Shown piece by piece: positions 22,907-34,517 of a DNA stretch of 64,000 nt. The stretch covers positions 34,229,301 to 34,293,300 of the forward strand of contig NC_087066.1 of the NCBI RefSeq assembly GCF_963678635.1, read 5' to 3'. This stretch comes from Symsagittifera roscoffensis. Lineage: Eukaryota; Xenacoelomorpha; Acoela; Convolutidae. Below the pieces are notes generated by a model that was not told where the DNA came from, made no database searches, and saw only the letters and a list, made by a program, of their open reading frames with translations. The translations under genes and the position numbers were made by a program. Position 1 is the stretch's first letter. Each line of letters opens with the position of its first letter.

Positions 22907-24050
22907 GTGCAAAGAAATGACCACATGACGAGCAATTGGAAAAATTGGATTGAGAATGGGGCACCAGACAAAGGTGATCTGGAGGAAGACTATAGATCTG
23001 ATACAATACTATATGCAGAAGGAAGGAAGGTTATACTGAACAAGAATGGAATGGTGGCTTGTCTGAGAAGAGAAGAAGACAAAGTCCTGTACAAATATAA
23101 CGCGATAGTGTTGCCGCAACTCTATCAGACAGAACTGTTAATCAGGTCGCATGATCAGATGGGCCACCAGGGAATTAAGAAAGTATACCAGAGGATCCTG
23201 AAACGCTTTGAATGGCCTGGGATGTAATAGGCATGTGAGAAGTGGGTAACAGAATGTCTGTCATGTCAACAAGTCAAGGATCCAAGGAAATTGCGATTTC
23301 CATTGCGGTCAATTGAGTCATCTGAATTTAGCGAGGTGGTGCAGATTGACCACCAGAAGACATGTAAGACAGACGGTGGCTACAATCTGGTCCTGGTTAT
23401 GATCGATCAATTCACAAAATATGCAGATGCCGTGCCCTGCTTAACTGCCTCAGCAGAAGAGACATCTAATGAAGACGTGGATAGCGAGGCACGGTTGCCC
23501 AATGACATTTCAATCGGACAATGGAACAGCCTTTGTAGGAGAACTTACTAAAGAGCTCATGAGACGTTCTCGAGTGGCTCAGGCTCACTCAGCGACGTAT
23601 CATCCCCAGACGAATGGCTAGGTGGAGAGGCAAAATCGGATGTTGGTGTCGATGCTGAGGGTGTACTCTTCTAGATACATGACTGACTGGGAGAGCAACC
23701 TTCCACAAGTAATGGGAGCTTATAACAGCACGCAACACTCCACCACCGGAATTAGTCCACATATGATGTTGACTGGACACGAAAAATCTTTACCTTTGAC
23801 TTTTTTTACCCAGAATTTACAAAGGAAAGAAAACATCACCACAAGTTTAAACAAGAGATGTGATTAGACGTCAACAAAAACTGAACGACTTGTGTAGACG
23901 AACAACTCAGCAAGCACAAGCAAAGCAGAGGAAAAGGTTTGATATAAAAGCAGCTGGTGCAAAAGCTGACTCAGTAGGAGACTACGTATGGGTATTTCAA
24001 AAGGTTATACCACCTACAGGGAATAAGAAGCTCCTAAAGAAGTAGAGGGG
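22907..24050 (+). pseudogene. integrase (H2C2, DDE core, C-terminal region)
   Basis: The N-terminal zinc-binding part shows RSHDQMGHQGIKKVYQRIL and, after two in-frame stops at 23224-23229, ECLSCQQVK: an H2C2 site. The catalytic core has VVQIDHQK (first Asp), MIDQFTKYADAVPC, and in a shifted frame FQSDNGTAFVGELTKEL (second Asp). YHPQTNG then runs to a stop and VERQNR (Glu, about 23624). The C-terminal part has KQRKRFDIKAAGAKADSVGDYVW (split by me for reading: KQRKRFDIKAAG, then DSVGDYVWV) and a WRGPL-like segment with Trp changed to stop. It would insert the cDNA, but stops and shifts make it dead. Confidence 0.85.
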
Positions 24051-24984
24051 ACCGCTCATGATAACGGAGGTGCACCAGGACGGCGTTTTTACAGACTGAG
24101 TACTGGTCAAGCCGCTCACTCTGAAAACATTAAGCCACACAACCCATCCACAGAGGACTGGTTTATACCTGAGGACTTAGAAGAGGGTAATTCTCTGATG
24201 ATGGACCCTGCCTGCGAAGTCAAAAAAAGGGCACCAGGGGAAAGAATGGTGGGAAAAAAGTTATAGAGGAAGGAACGAGTCCACCACCGGACCTGGATCC
24301 CAATGAGATAATTGAAGCAGACGGAGAAACCTTGACCAACGCGAAAGAGGACTGGCGAGTTCCCGAACAGATACAGGTTCCCAAGAAATTGGAACCAGAT
24401 CTACCATTTGCGATGCAGACACGACAGGCAAAGAATCACGAAGAATTACAACCCTCGCGGAGTCGACGTCATAGTAGACAGGAAAGATATTTGGGTCTAG
24501 GGTCTAGAGGAGATACCCCCGTCACAGGACATAGACATAGTCGATGACCAAGACGAGGAGTGAATCGATGACCGGTCTAAACCCGAAGTAGAGTTCGATG
24601 TCGAGCAACAGCAGTCATACGAACAATAATTAACGAATCTGCGCGTCTTAGAGTGGCTGAACGAAATGACTTCGGACCCCAAGTAGACCAGTGTCAAGAC
24701 TCAGGACGTAGACCGTGAACGCATAAAATACATGAGAAACGACAGGGATATTCTTTCATAATCGTTCTCCAATCTCAACTTAATATCCGGTATGCGATCG
24801 ACGGGGACGTCGATGGATAATTTGGTCCGGGGAGTGGGGGTACGACTTACCCACACTGAAAAATTGTTTAAAAAAATTATAATCAGCAAGAGAAACAAGT
24901 GATCTAGAAGCTGAATTAGGCGAAGATCCCAAGGATCCAGACATAGGGAGAGTAGCAGAGTCATGTTTTAACCTGCCAAATGAG
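24051..24984 (+). pseudogene. post-integrase tail, heavily broken
   Basis: Short frames hold STEDWFIPEDLEEGNSLMMD and ALTNAKEDWR-like charged pieces. The first is matched in the second gypsy copy at 59460-59560 (SSEDRCIPADLLENDFLIAD), showing that it belongs to the element. From about 24500 to 24980 no frame longer than 70 codons persists. Confidence 0.5.
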
Positions 24985-25443
24985 TAATCAAGTAGCATAA
25001 AACTAACAGATAGCAATTTTATACTCGCAGATAACATATTTGCGATAGCGATCACAGCGGACATGAGTTTTTGGACAGCGTTAGCAGCAGATTTTAAGAG
25101 AGAATATAAAAACATAGAATTCCTGTGGAAGCAAAGACCAGTGATAGGAGGTGTAGCAGCCTTGCCTGCGGCGGCTATGCAACTACCAGGAAAGTACCTA
25201 TGCTTCTTAGTGACGAGGGCAACGGAGAAGCAGCATGCGAATCCTGAAGACTTGGTCTTGTCCTTGACGAGACTGAGAGACTTACTTGTGGAAAGGGACG
25301 TAAAGGAACTCTCGTTTCCAGTATACGAACCGTTTCGAGGACGACTGCATCCACGGGAGATGTATGCATTGACACACATAAACTTTTCTGATACTAACAT
25401 ACAAGTGTATTTACATAAGAAAAACTATTTGAGCATAGGATGA
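24985..25443 (+). pseudogene. macro-domain-like protein at the pol C-terminus
   Basis: The frame with Met at 25063 (126 codons), extended upstream to about 24990, matches the layout of single-domain macro proteins such as TARG1/OARD1: FILADNIFAIAITADMS, then a helix LAADFKREY, then GGVAALP, KYLCFLVTRAT, LSLTRLRDLLVERDVKELSFP and a final DTNIQVYLH strand. The family normally binds or removes ADP-ribose. Here the glycine-rich loop after the first strand reads FWTALA, and the SMPRIGCGLD-type loop reads SFPVYEPFRGRL, so the ADP-ribose site looks altered or lost. It directly follows the pol tail on the same strand. Confidence 0.62.
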
Positions 25444-25806
25444 GTATAATTTGAGTGTAGGACGTGTTGTGATATACTTGATATGTTACGTGTTATGTTT
25501 TTAGGACTTTGGATGTGGATGGGTTAGTGACCTAGAATGACCGAACGAAAATCAAAGGAACAGACCAAAAGTTTGGACTGTCCAATCTTGGATCGAATTC
25601 CAAAATTTTAGCAATAAACTGATGTTAATATTTTTAAAGATCGAAATATATTTATCTGACTGTTTTAATTTAATTTTAATACAAAAATCTGGAGTAAAAT
25701 TGACAAATATGATACTCGTGACCTCTTTTCCAGATCCTGATTGATCAGTTATTTATTCATTAGGTTTCAATCGTGCAAACTGATAATCAAAATCGAATCA
25801 AGAGAA
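25444..25806. other. AT-rich spacer between macro domain and the next coding region
   Basis: No gene seen. This could be a leader, an LTR remnant or an intergenic spacer of a long element, but I found no repeat of it elsewhere in the window. Confidence 0.5.
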
Positions 25807-28800
25807 ATGGATAACTTTGACTTGGATGAGCTGATGGACCTAGCGGAGGCATATGTAGGAACGGTGACAGATGCGATCTTTCGTCGGCTAATGGATCAAG
25901 ACTTCGCTCTGGAGGACCAGAGGTTGTCATGATGCTGGTCGCCTTGACAAACATCTCAGGGTACGATAACCATGGTGACCACCCCACGGAAATCTTATTG
26001 ATGGCAGCATATGGACAACAAGGAGTACTAGACCGCTCAAACCTGAGGGTGATGAGGTGGAGGAACGGGGCTCTCTCAGGGGTTGAATTGGCGAATGAGC
26101 CCCGATTGGAAATTTCCAGGACTTACCAACCGTGTGAGATGCCTCTCCCAACCAAGCCTCGGCCTGGGTTGAGAAGGATGCATCAGGAGATGAAAAGCGA
26201 GGCAGCCTCGTCTAGTTCATAACTGAGAGCAGCTGTGCCACCAACGAGGGCGAAAGTAGAAGAAAGAGTCAAAACGAATGAAACGATGCAAGATCTACAA
26301 GATCTAAGTGGAACGAAGAAAGAACTGGGTCGAGTGACTTAGACTCTGCTCAGCGTTGAACAAGACGGGAGAAATGTGGAATAAACTGTTTGAGGATTGC
26401 AAAAAGAAGAATGGGCGAGAATGGACTTGGCGCCAATGATCCTGAGAGTCAAGGCTAACTTGCAGGAAGTCGCGCTGATCGTGATGAACGTGAAGCCAGA
26501 ATTGACAATAAGCGGGAGTCTGTGGACAAGGACTGTACTAGCGCCCTTCGGCTGTGAAGAAATCAAGGTAAAGCACGGAGAAGAAGACAACCAGCTGGAA
26601 AGCTAGTCATACCAAAGTTTCCAGACGGAATCGGGAGTGAAAAGCAAGGCCCTTCGGGTTCAGGGAACAATCAGAAGCGAGACGACAAGGAGGGAGAAGA
26701 CCAACGTCAATCGGAGGAACCTATGCATCCAGGTCAGGCAGGAAAGGATGACGATAAGGCTTCGACAGGTGGGACGTCTAGCCTGGATTTCAATTTCCTA
26801 TTGAAGAAAAAATGAGAACCACTACAAAAATACACGCTCGGATAGCGTTACCTTAGGTGATAACAGAGCTACAGCTTAGGTTCGCTTAGTGCATGGCTGG
26901 ACTGACGAAGGAAGAATATGATTCGGAAGAAACAAAAAGGTCGAAAGAAGAAAAAGTCTTCCTGATGACGAATATAATAGACCTAATGGGCCAAGAAGGA
27001 GCGGCAGTAGCGTGCAGGAAGCGGAGAGACGCTCTCCGTTTCAATGGATTCATGTTAGAACAAATATTGGTACCAGCGTTAACACGTGTGCCAAGGTGCT
27101 GAGAGAAGGCGACGATCGAACGAAAACCTTGCTCTTACCAGCACTTCTAGACATGCATCAGAGCAAACCGATGCGCGTGAACATGAACGGGCCCTTAGAG
27201 CTGGAACCAATGAAGAAGTATGATGAAATACGGAGATTCTCGAGCAAGGAGCTGAGGCTCACAAAAGAATCCATGGGAGCATTGCCAAAGTGTAGTGAAT
27301 ATTGTGGACAGATCAGGAAAAAGTCGTACAGCTACGTATCTGGGATCGTGGGGATTGTCATACAAACCTTTCATTAACGAAGACATACATGATAGTTTCT
27401 TCGACTATGATCAGGCCGTGTTGCTAAGATTCTGGACGTCAAGATTTGCGACAATAAGGAACGCTGCTAATCAGTAGGTTAGGCTGGGACTTGTGTTGGA
27501 GGAAAAAAAGACTGCACCTTTAGTGCCAAAATTCGACAGCGGACTAGAATTTGGGTTACGCTTTGCGGACGACTTAAAAAGGCCGAGTCTAATGGTGGTG
27601 TGGGAGCTGATGAAAAGAGCAACAAAGGAAACAATGTGGAGTTGCCTGGCTGGGGACCAGAGGACTGGGTTGAACCTGGCAGCTGTCTGATGAAATTCTG
27701 TGGACTGGAAGGTCACATGTGTGGAGATCTGGACTGTGTGAAGACTCTTGCGAAACAACACAAGCAATTGACGATTTTATTCGGAAACATAGTAATGAAA
27801 GCGAAAACGGAAACGGAACTAATTGCAGATTGCCACGGAGGAACTGAGGTGAATCTAGCGACTGCACTAGGAGTCTACAGCATGTTTGGTTCTTTAGAGT
27901 CACTATTGAAACCAGAGAAAAAGCATGAGGTGGTCACGGCCATCAGCTTAGAAGTGTTTCCAGGAGTGTTACAAACTGAACAGAAGTACATTGGAAACTG
28001 GAAAGAAGCTATAGAAGCAGAAAAAAAATTCGGCAAATTGAAGCTTATCGCAGACCTTTGAGAGCGTGATAAATAGTGGGATCGACATTGGCTCCGATAT
28101 GTAGACGCTGATACCCAGTGCACTTTGTGGCAGTGGACGTGAAGAGTACAAGCACGATTGTGGAGCAAGCCTTCTCAGTGCCGAAATGTGTAAGACTGGC
28201 GAGAATGTCGGAGAAGTCCTACGACTTGCTATGTAAGATGTTCGCTGCAGTTCCAGAAAGAACCAAGAGAGAGTTAGAACCGATACTAGGAAAGAAGTTC
28301 ATGGGATACGTTAGTGGGAGCTTTAGCGATTTTGAAAGGCAGAAGCAGAAAGGATCAACAGCGACAGATTACAGCGCAGTAGATGAAAACGACGAAATCC
28401 ACCGAGGAAAGATGGAAGTGGAACCACTACTGGAAGTGTCGGGGAAGCTTAATTGGAGGAGCATCAGGTTGACACATGATGAATTCACTTGCCATTGCTT
28501 GCTATAAACATGGTGGTATCCCGGTTGCATTAATCTGGTGTTGAACCTAGACTCTGGAGTGCTGCTCTCCAAGGATTTATCAGATTCATCACAACCCGTA
28601 CTGATAGTAATAGTGGGAGTTATGATAGCAATGCGATGGGAAGCTCATGTGAAGGAGAACAATCGAAAGAAGATGCAGACGAGAGAACAATTACAGGAAC
28701 TGGATTGTCTGAAAGATTTAGATCTTTTTGAGACGATGTGCAAAATCTTGAACATTCCGATGGAAAAGAAGAAAATATGGGCCAGGAGACGACTGATGCC

Positions 28801-29000
28801 ATGGTTTAGAACCAACATGACTGCATGGTTATACGACTACGCCAAGAAGCATAGGTCGAAGCACAGCCGAGTAGACAGTGAGTATCAGCTGGACATTGGA
28901 GCAGGATCTTTCAAGCAAGCTTTTGTGACTCATCAGAATGCATTGACCGCTGCAGTGAAAAATGCGTCTAGAACAAGTGAATGTGACGGTAGAGAATAAG
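25807..29000 (+). pseudogene. long broken coding region of unknown function
   Basis: A chain of open stretches on one strand (25807-25932, 25929-26222, 26397-26606, 26893-27102, 27012-27377, 27487-28061, 28118-28507, 28538-28999) looks like one decayed frame of roughly 1,000 codons. It starts at Met in MDNFDLDELMDLAEAYVG. Protein-like blocks include ISGYDNHGDHPTEILLMAAY, RRDALRFNGFMLEQILVP, LRFADDLKRPSLMVVWELMK, LTILFGNIVMKAKTETELIA, ALGVYSMFGSLESLL, FPGVLQTEQKYIGNWKEAIE and LDIGAGSFKQAFVTHQNAL. It shares the purine-rich composition and strand of the gypsy-like element just upstream. I recognise no domain. It may be an accessory or structural ORF of that element, a separate element, or a dead host gene. 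Confidence 0.5.
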
Positions 29001-29208
29001 AAGATATATATGTTGAATAAAGACCTAAAAAGAAACGTGACGGTGTGCCTCCACAACAGCTTCTGCAGAAACAGGGAGACGAGCGTAGATCCTCTACCTT
29101 GTCGCAAACAAAGGGTAGAAGAGCAGAAGTGTTAGAGAACTGCCTCCAACAGCGTCAGAATAGCTACCGACGTTGCAAGACACAATGCAAAAATACGTTG
29201 CAAAACAA
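29001..29208. other. no gene seen
   Basis: Transition between the unknown coding region and the foldback element. It contains a GTTGCAAGACACAATGCAAA tract and no coding motif. Confidence 0.4.
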
Positions 29209-29800
29209 AATGCACATTTTTAAATGCAACAAACTCTCAAATTCAAAAACAACCAAAAGTTTTTTTTTTCATTCAGTTTCAATTGCAAACTTGTTTGCTT
29301 AGATTTTCATTTGAGTTTTTCTCACATAAACAATTCTGAGTTTTAACATCTTCTCCTTTGCTGCTTCTTTGGTTACTTCCTTGCTCACTTCTTTGTTTTG
29401 TTCTTTGTTTTCGTCGTTCAGAAGTTCTAAAATTTCTAAATTCTTCTAATCTTTCTCTTTTTTGCATCTTGTTTTTTCGGCTGTTGGTCAAAGACCCATC
29501 TGTTCCTCCTGAGACATTGACTCCGCACTTTCAGTCTCATTGACAAATAGCCGAAAAACAAAATGCAAAAAAGAGAAAGATTAGAAAAGTTTAGAAGTTT
29601 TAAAAATACGAAAAAAGAAAACCAAGAAGTGGGCAAGGAAGTAACCAAAGAAGCAACGAAGGAGAAGATATTAAAACTGAGAATTGCTTATGTGAGAAAA
29701 ACTCAAATTAGAAACTAAGCAACTAAGTTTGCAATTGAAACTGAATGAAAGAAAACTTTTAGTTGATTTTTGAGTTTGTTGCATTTATAAATTCGCATTG
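29209..29800. mobile_element. foldback element with 260-280-bp inverted repeats
   Basis: The left arm (29209-29491) and right arm (29541-29800) are inverted copies of each other with scattered mismatches and small indels, around a loop of about 49 bases. Examples: TTTGAGTTTTTCTCACATAA left, its complement TTATGTGAGAAAAACTCAAA right; TCTTTGGTTACTTCCTTGC left, its complement right. The outer ends read AAATGCAACAAACTC and its complement. The arms would fold into a long hairpin, as in foldback elements or MITEs. No transposase and no clear target duplication were seen. Confidence 0.88.
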
Positions 29801-30408
29801 TAGTTTTAGTTAGTGGCTTTAGAGACACTTACTGTTTATCTAGAGATGGTTGAGTGAGGTGTAGGTTAAATATTCTAGCCTGCTTGATTGTTTTTAATCA
29901 ACTAAGACGATTGATCACTTTGTGGTGACATGAAGAGCTTGGGTAATCTCTTGAATAAGGAGAATATTTCATTGTTCCTTCTAACCACCGAGCTCCTGAG
30001 TTTTGGTTTTCAGGACTAATAACAACTAAATTTCCGAAGGAAGAAGCATATTAGGATAACTTTAATTTGTTGGTTGGCAGGACCGTCCTGCGGCTCAACA
30101 CTTTTTAAACCCAGGAGAAAACGTTTTAAGTCGGGACATAGGCTTTAAAAGTCAAAAAAATGTTTTATCTGAAATCAAATCCTCGAAAGGTGCAGATTAG
30201 TGAAATAATTTGGAAGGCAATGATAATGTAGTATGATACCTTTTCTATTCTGCAGTGATTCGATATGTAATGTGGATAAAAGTGATTACATGCGTTTTGT
30301 AAATTCTGTTCGATGGCTCTGTACCATTTTGATGAAGACTACGAGACTCAATGAGGACATTGACCGGGCGGTTTTAGCGCATTAACGGTGTTAGTCGTTC
30401 AGTTTGAC
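29801..30408. other. no gene seen
   Basis: AT-rich sequence without coding motif or repeat that I could match elsewhere in the window. Confidence 0.5.
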
Positions 30409-31202
30409 GAGTTGGGAATTGTCAATTCGGTGTGACAGGTTAATTTTTATTTTTTTCGATTTAGGCTTGAAAGCCACGTAACGATTTTGTTTTTCGCGAC
30501 AACTGAAAACTGCGAAAAGACAGAACAACAATATTTTTAGATACAGAAGAGTCGGACAAAAAACAATGACGAACAGGAAATATAGTGATTTACGACCATT
30601 CCGAGTTGTAACGATTGTGCCGCTACAGTCGTTACAGAGCGATTCCCGAGAATCAAGAAGGGTGTTTGAACGGCGTGACCAGCCTTCCGGAAAGAGACAA
30701 GACAGCTGTTCGTCCGGATTCAAGAATCCGGAAGGGTCTTGAGAGAAAACTGTAATTCGCTGCTTTAACAACTTTTAGCTTCCCGGAATGTCTTTAGTTG
30801 AATTTAATTAATACCAGATTCGTTTTCAGAATATGAGAAGCTAGGAGTTGAGGGAAGGTTTGATCCATATCCAATGGGAATGATGATTTTTGTCTACTTA
30901 ATAAAAACAAAAGTAATATATTAAATTGGTAATAGCCCTGCTTTTAGGAGTGACCTCGTGGTCTGGGGATACTGAGACCCAGCCATGAGCTCACTATTTT
31001 CGCATGTATTTAAGTTAATCTGCGCGTTCTGACCGAAGCCAGAAACAGTAACGTTTTTGTCGACCCGATGTTAAAAGGACCACACAAAGAGCTGGCTTTG
31101 GCAGAGACAGTGAAAAGCATGTAAAGCTGTATATAGAAGCTAGCCGGTCGTTTTACAACCTTCTTTATTTTCCGTCGATATGTACTTCCGGGTGAAGATT
31201 AC
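30409..31202 (+). repeat. dispersed repeat DR1, copy 2 (longest)
   Basis: The most complete copy, about 795 bases. It starts at GAGTTGGGAATTGTCAATTC (cf. 6580) and ends at ATGTACTTCCGGGTGAAGAT (cf. 6940 and 60290). Its right two thirds match the inverted copy at 40940-41510. It includes TTGTCGACCCGATGTTAA and CTGGCTTTGGCAGAGACAGT blocks. No coding capacity is supported. Confidence 0.75.
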
Positions 31203-31339
31203 AAAAAAAGTGAGCTAATTCAATATTTTTTGTTTTAGCCAAACATTTTCGATTCTGGAACTATAGCCTGAGTGTCAGCTCCCTACTTCTAAACTCGTCG
31301 CGCGTATTAATGCCGGTCTCTCTTTCCTAATGTGAAGCG

Positions 31340-33260
31340 CCTCTAATGATAGTAACTTAATGCTGCTGGACACCTGGCAAATTGTCTTCCAATCAAACTC
31401 CAAATTGAAAAGCGAAATTCAAGATGCCTCATGTCCCTTGCAAACATGTGCTGGTTACCCTGATGGTATTGAAGCAGCCGCGCATGCCAAGAATAGTTTG
31501 TACAGCAGGAAAGAAGTTCTTGCCATCTTGCTAGTTGATGCGGAGAACGCCCTCAAAACACTAAATCGCGCCGCTGCTCTCCGAAACTTTCTTGTTACAT
31601 TACATTCGTTGTCCCCGTTTTTCCCTAACACTTATCGTGGATGTGACCCGTTTTCGCCGGCGAAGAAAAAATTTCTTCTGAACAAGGAACAATTCAAGGA
31701 GATGTGGCAGCAATGTGCTTCTACGGATTCTCGACGCTACCCTTGGTCTCTCTGCCTACAAAACAGGAAACCAAACGCGTGTTTTGGAGCAGGTGCAGGA
31801 ACTATCTCAAGCCTCCGCGAATGGTGGCAACTTCTGCTCGACGAAGGACCAGGATACGGCTTCCATCCAAACGCAAGTAAGAGTTATCTTATTGTGAAGC
31901 CCAACCACATTGAAGAAGCTACTGAACAATTCCGCAGCACAAATGTTCAAATTACCTGCAATGGCAAGAAATACCTTGGAGGCTTTTTCGGCCCAGAAGA
32001 GGGCAAAGGCGAATATTTGTCGGACAAGTGTGGCAAATTTGAGCAAATGGTATGCAAGTTGTCCTCCATTGCCGAAGTTGAGCCACATGTTGCATATTCC
32101 GGGTTCACCGTCGCAGCCTGCAACGCAAATGGAATTATGTGAGACGCGTTGTGGATTGTGGTGATTCTGCCTTCGAAAAACTTGAAGTGAGCATTAAGAA
32201 CAACTTCCTCCGTTCCTTATTGAAATATGACGTCTCCGACACCATACGCGATCTCTGCTCTCTCCCAGTCAAGATGGGCGGCTTCGGCATTGAAAACCCA
32301 TCAAAGGACACCAATTTTGCTTGAACAGCTCTGTTCGCTAAAATTCCCCTTTCACCACTCAAATCATGAAACAAGACATCGTTCTGAATGAAAACATCCG
32401 CACCCGATTTATGTCTACCATCAAGCGCGAAATTACTAAAACACTAACCTCTACCCGCAATGACATTCTAGGCACTGCTTGCCAAGACCTCACGCTTGCG
32501 ACCAACTCCGCCATATTGAAACAGGTGCCTCTCACTGGTTGACTACCCGGCCTGACAGTAGTGCTGGTTTCTTGTTAAGCAGACATGGTTTTCGGCAGTT
32601 GATCAAACTACACTATAATCTTTTTATTAAAAACGTCCCCACAAAATGTGTATGCTCTTCTGATTTCTCAGCCAGTCGTGCTCTTCAGTGCCCGGTCGGT
32701 GGCTTCATCAGCAAGTGTCACAACTAACTTCGAGATTTGTTTGCTAATATTACGAGCCAATTGCTGTGACATTGCGGTGGAGCCAGCCCTTCATCCTGTC
32801 CTCGAATTGGATTCAGTAACCGGTAACACTCAAAAAGCTGCTGGCCTTGATGCATCAGCAATGGGTTTTTGGCAGTACGGTCAACGAATATTTTTTGACG
32901 TAAGAGTTGTTAACCCTCTAGCTCGTACGAACACTGCTAATCCTCGAGCGTCTAACTAACGTCGTCACGAAAATGAAAAAATCTATGCCTATGGTTCAAA
33001 GATTCGTGAAACTGAACATGACTCCTTGACGCCTCTCGTTTTTAAGTGTTTTGGCGGAGCTTCTCCTTTCACTAACAAAAGCCCTGACTCAATTAGGACA
33101 CCTGATATCGCTCAAAAGAAGCTGCACTCAATCGTCAGTCATGAGCTGGCTCAGAACCCGTATAAGCTACTCACTCTCTACAAGCTTGCTTTTATGCTTA
33201 CGAGGCACACGAAAGCACAAGGCTCCAAATTATCTAGATCACCATTTTCATGACACGCTC
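31340..33260 (+). pseudogene. RLE-type LINE 2: RT, zinc knuckle and endonuclease, decayed
   Basis: Same broad family as the elements at 1.6-3.5 and 8.0-9.0 kb, but diverged. The 31360-32142 frame has CAGYPDGIEAAAHAKN, motif A LLVDAENALKTLNRAAAL and, after a degenerate catalytic-box region, ISSLREWWQLLLDEGPGYGF, SYLIVKP and YLGGFFG. It continues at 32139 with LPVKMGGFGIENPS. The C-terminal part is spread over three frames: ASHWLTTRP (about 32530), a zinc-knuckle trace CVCSS...LQCPVGGF...CHN (32648-32727), then the nuclease core GLDASAMGFW and FFDVRVVNPLAR (32841-32940), and finally LTPLVFKCFGGAS (about 33023). The YADD box is not recognisable in frame, so the RT is dead. Confidence 0.78.
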
Positions 33261-33399
33261 TTAGCATGATTCTTTTGATTCCGTATGATCCTCTTTAATC
33301 TATCTCTTAAATGCTAACTCGATAAATCCATGCCACATGCCGCCATCATTTAGTTTTTGTTTTTAATTTTTATTCTCTGTTTGAATTTACTTCCTTTTC

Positions 33400-33840
33400 A
33401 ACTTTTCGGTGTTCCTCAATCCTGACAAACATAGATGGATTGGCACCCACAACATTCACGTCTGTACAGCATTTTTGACTTCATTTCACTGGAAAAGGAG
33501 GGTTTTAAAGAGGTCATACAAGTTTTCAGTTTCCTCGTCGTGAATATTGTCTGCGCATTGGTACTATCGTGCACTTTTTTGCCAATGTCTGACAGTGATT
33601 GCCCCGATATAGAACCATCAAGATGGGTGGTGAATCGCTACTAAAATCACAGAGCTACTTTGTCTCAGACATCTTCTTTTCATTTTTGCCCTTCCTGATG
33701 ATCTTTTCAAGGGCTTGCGATGCAGTCCGCGACGATCAACTTTCCTGATAATGGTTATCCAACCACTGTTTACGGTTGATTCCCATCGCTTTATCATAAT
33801 CTACCATGTTGATGTACTGCGGAAAAACCGGTGAACAGTT
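33400..33840 (-). pseudogene. Penelope-like thumb and GIY-YIG trace
   Basis: Minus-strand translation gives DKAMGINRKQWLDNHYQ, ASQALEKIIRKG, then LYRGNHCQTLAKK, LKPSFSSEMKSK and MLYRRECCGCQSIYVCQ. The last is the GIY-YIG start: a tyrosine after the first strand, Cys-Gly-Cys turn, and IYVCQ where active enzymes have YVGQ. The Gly-to-Cys change and frame breaks argue it is dead. Confidence 0.65.
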
Positions 33841-33989
33841 CCTTCAAATAGCACTTCTCTTGCACAATATTCTTCCGATTAGTATGGTACCTGTATTAGT
33901 ATTGAACTTCCAAAATTTAAAATGTTACTTGCATCTGGCGGGAAAATTCGATAAAAATCAGTCTAGAGTAAAATTGCTGTTCGCAATTT

Positions 33990-34510
33990 CACAGCAATCA
34001 AAGCGAAGTCGTGCGAGAGTATCATAGTTGGACGAGAAAGAATCTTGATTGGGTAGACAGTCGAGTGTAGCTGCCCACTGGTTCAGAAGACTAAAATTAT
34101 TGATTTAAAACTACTTGTTACAAAAAATTTCTTCAATTGCTTTACTTATATCATTTATCTAATTCTAGAGTCACATCACTATGTGAGCACTTACTTAATT
34201 TTCGACTGCAATTTATATGATTATGTTGAATTAAAGCGAGTTACAGTTTGACCCATCTGAAGTGGATCAAAGGTTCACCGTCTAATAAAACTAACGGTAA
34301 ACTAGACCTTCCGACACTGTTTTTAGGGGCGTAGTTATAGTGTACCTGACCCTTGAGCCAATAGTTAGCAGGCCTGTTTTTCTTAACCTCGTATGTGACT
34401 TAAGTAGACGACTGTTACAGTAGTAAGTTTGCCCTTAGTACTTTTTCAAGATCACCCTTCACTGTTCTCACTATATCAACAACGTAAAGGAGAAAAAATT
34501 CAACATTCTG
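33990..34510. other. unrelated sequence inside Penelope-like element 1
   Basis: Replaces the part of the RT that should hold the VDD box. No coding motif is visible. It may be an insertion or a rearrangement; no flanking duplication was recognised. Confidence 0.4.
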
Positions 34511-34517
34511 CAGTGAT

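Larger units (their letters stand above)
16386..25443 (+). mobile_element. gypsy-like LTR-retrotransposon body, decayed, with macro domain
   Basis: Coding remnants occur in the order expected of a gypsy-like gag-pol: coiled-coil N-terminus, capsid-like part, zinc knuckle, protease, RT, RNase H, H2C2 integrase, C-terminal tail, then a macro domain. All lie on the plus strand. At least a dozen frame breaks occur, and several catalytic residues are lost. LTRs could not be found, so the true ends are unknown; sequence up to 29.0 kb may belong too. A second, more decayed copy of the same lineage lies at 56.9-59.7 kb. Coding parts are purine-rich and differ from the AT-rich surroundings. Confidence 0.85.

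Noticed and set aside
24780-25400. 206-codon open frame on the minus strand
   Set aside because: It is antisense to the macro-domain frame, Ser/Leu-rich and without motifs; a shadow of the plus-strand coding sequence.
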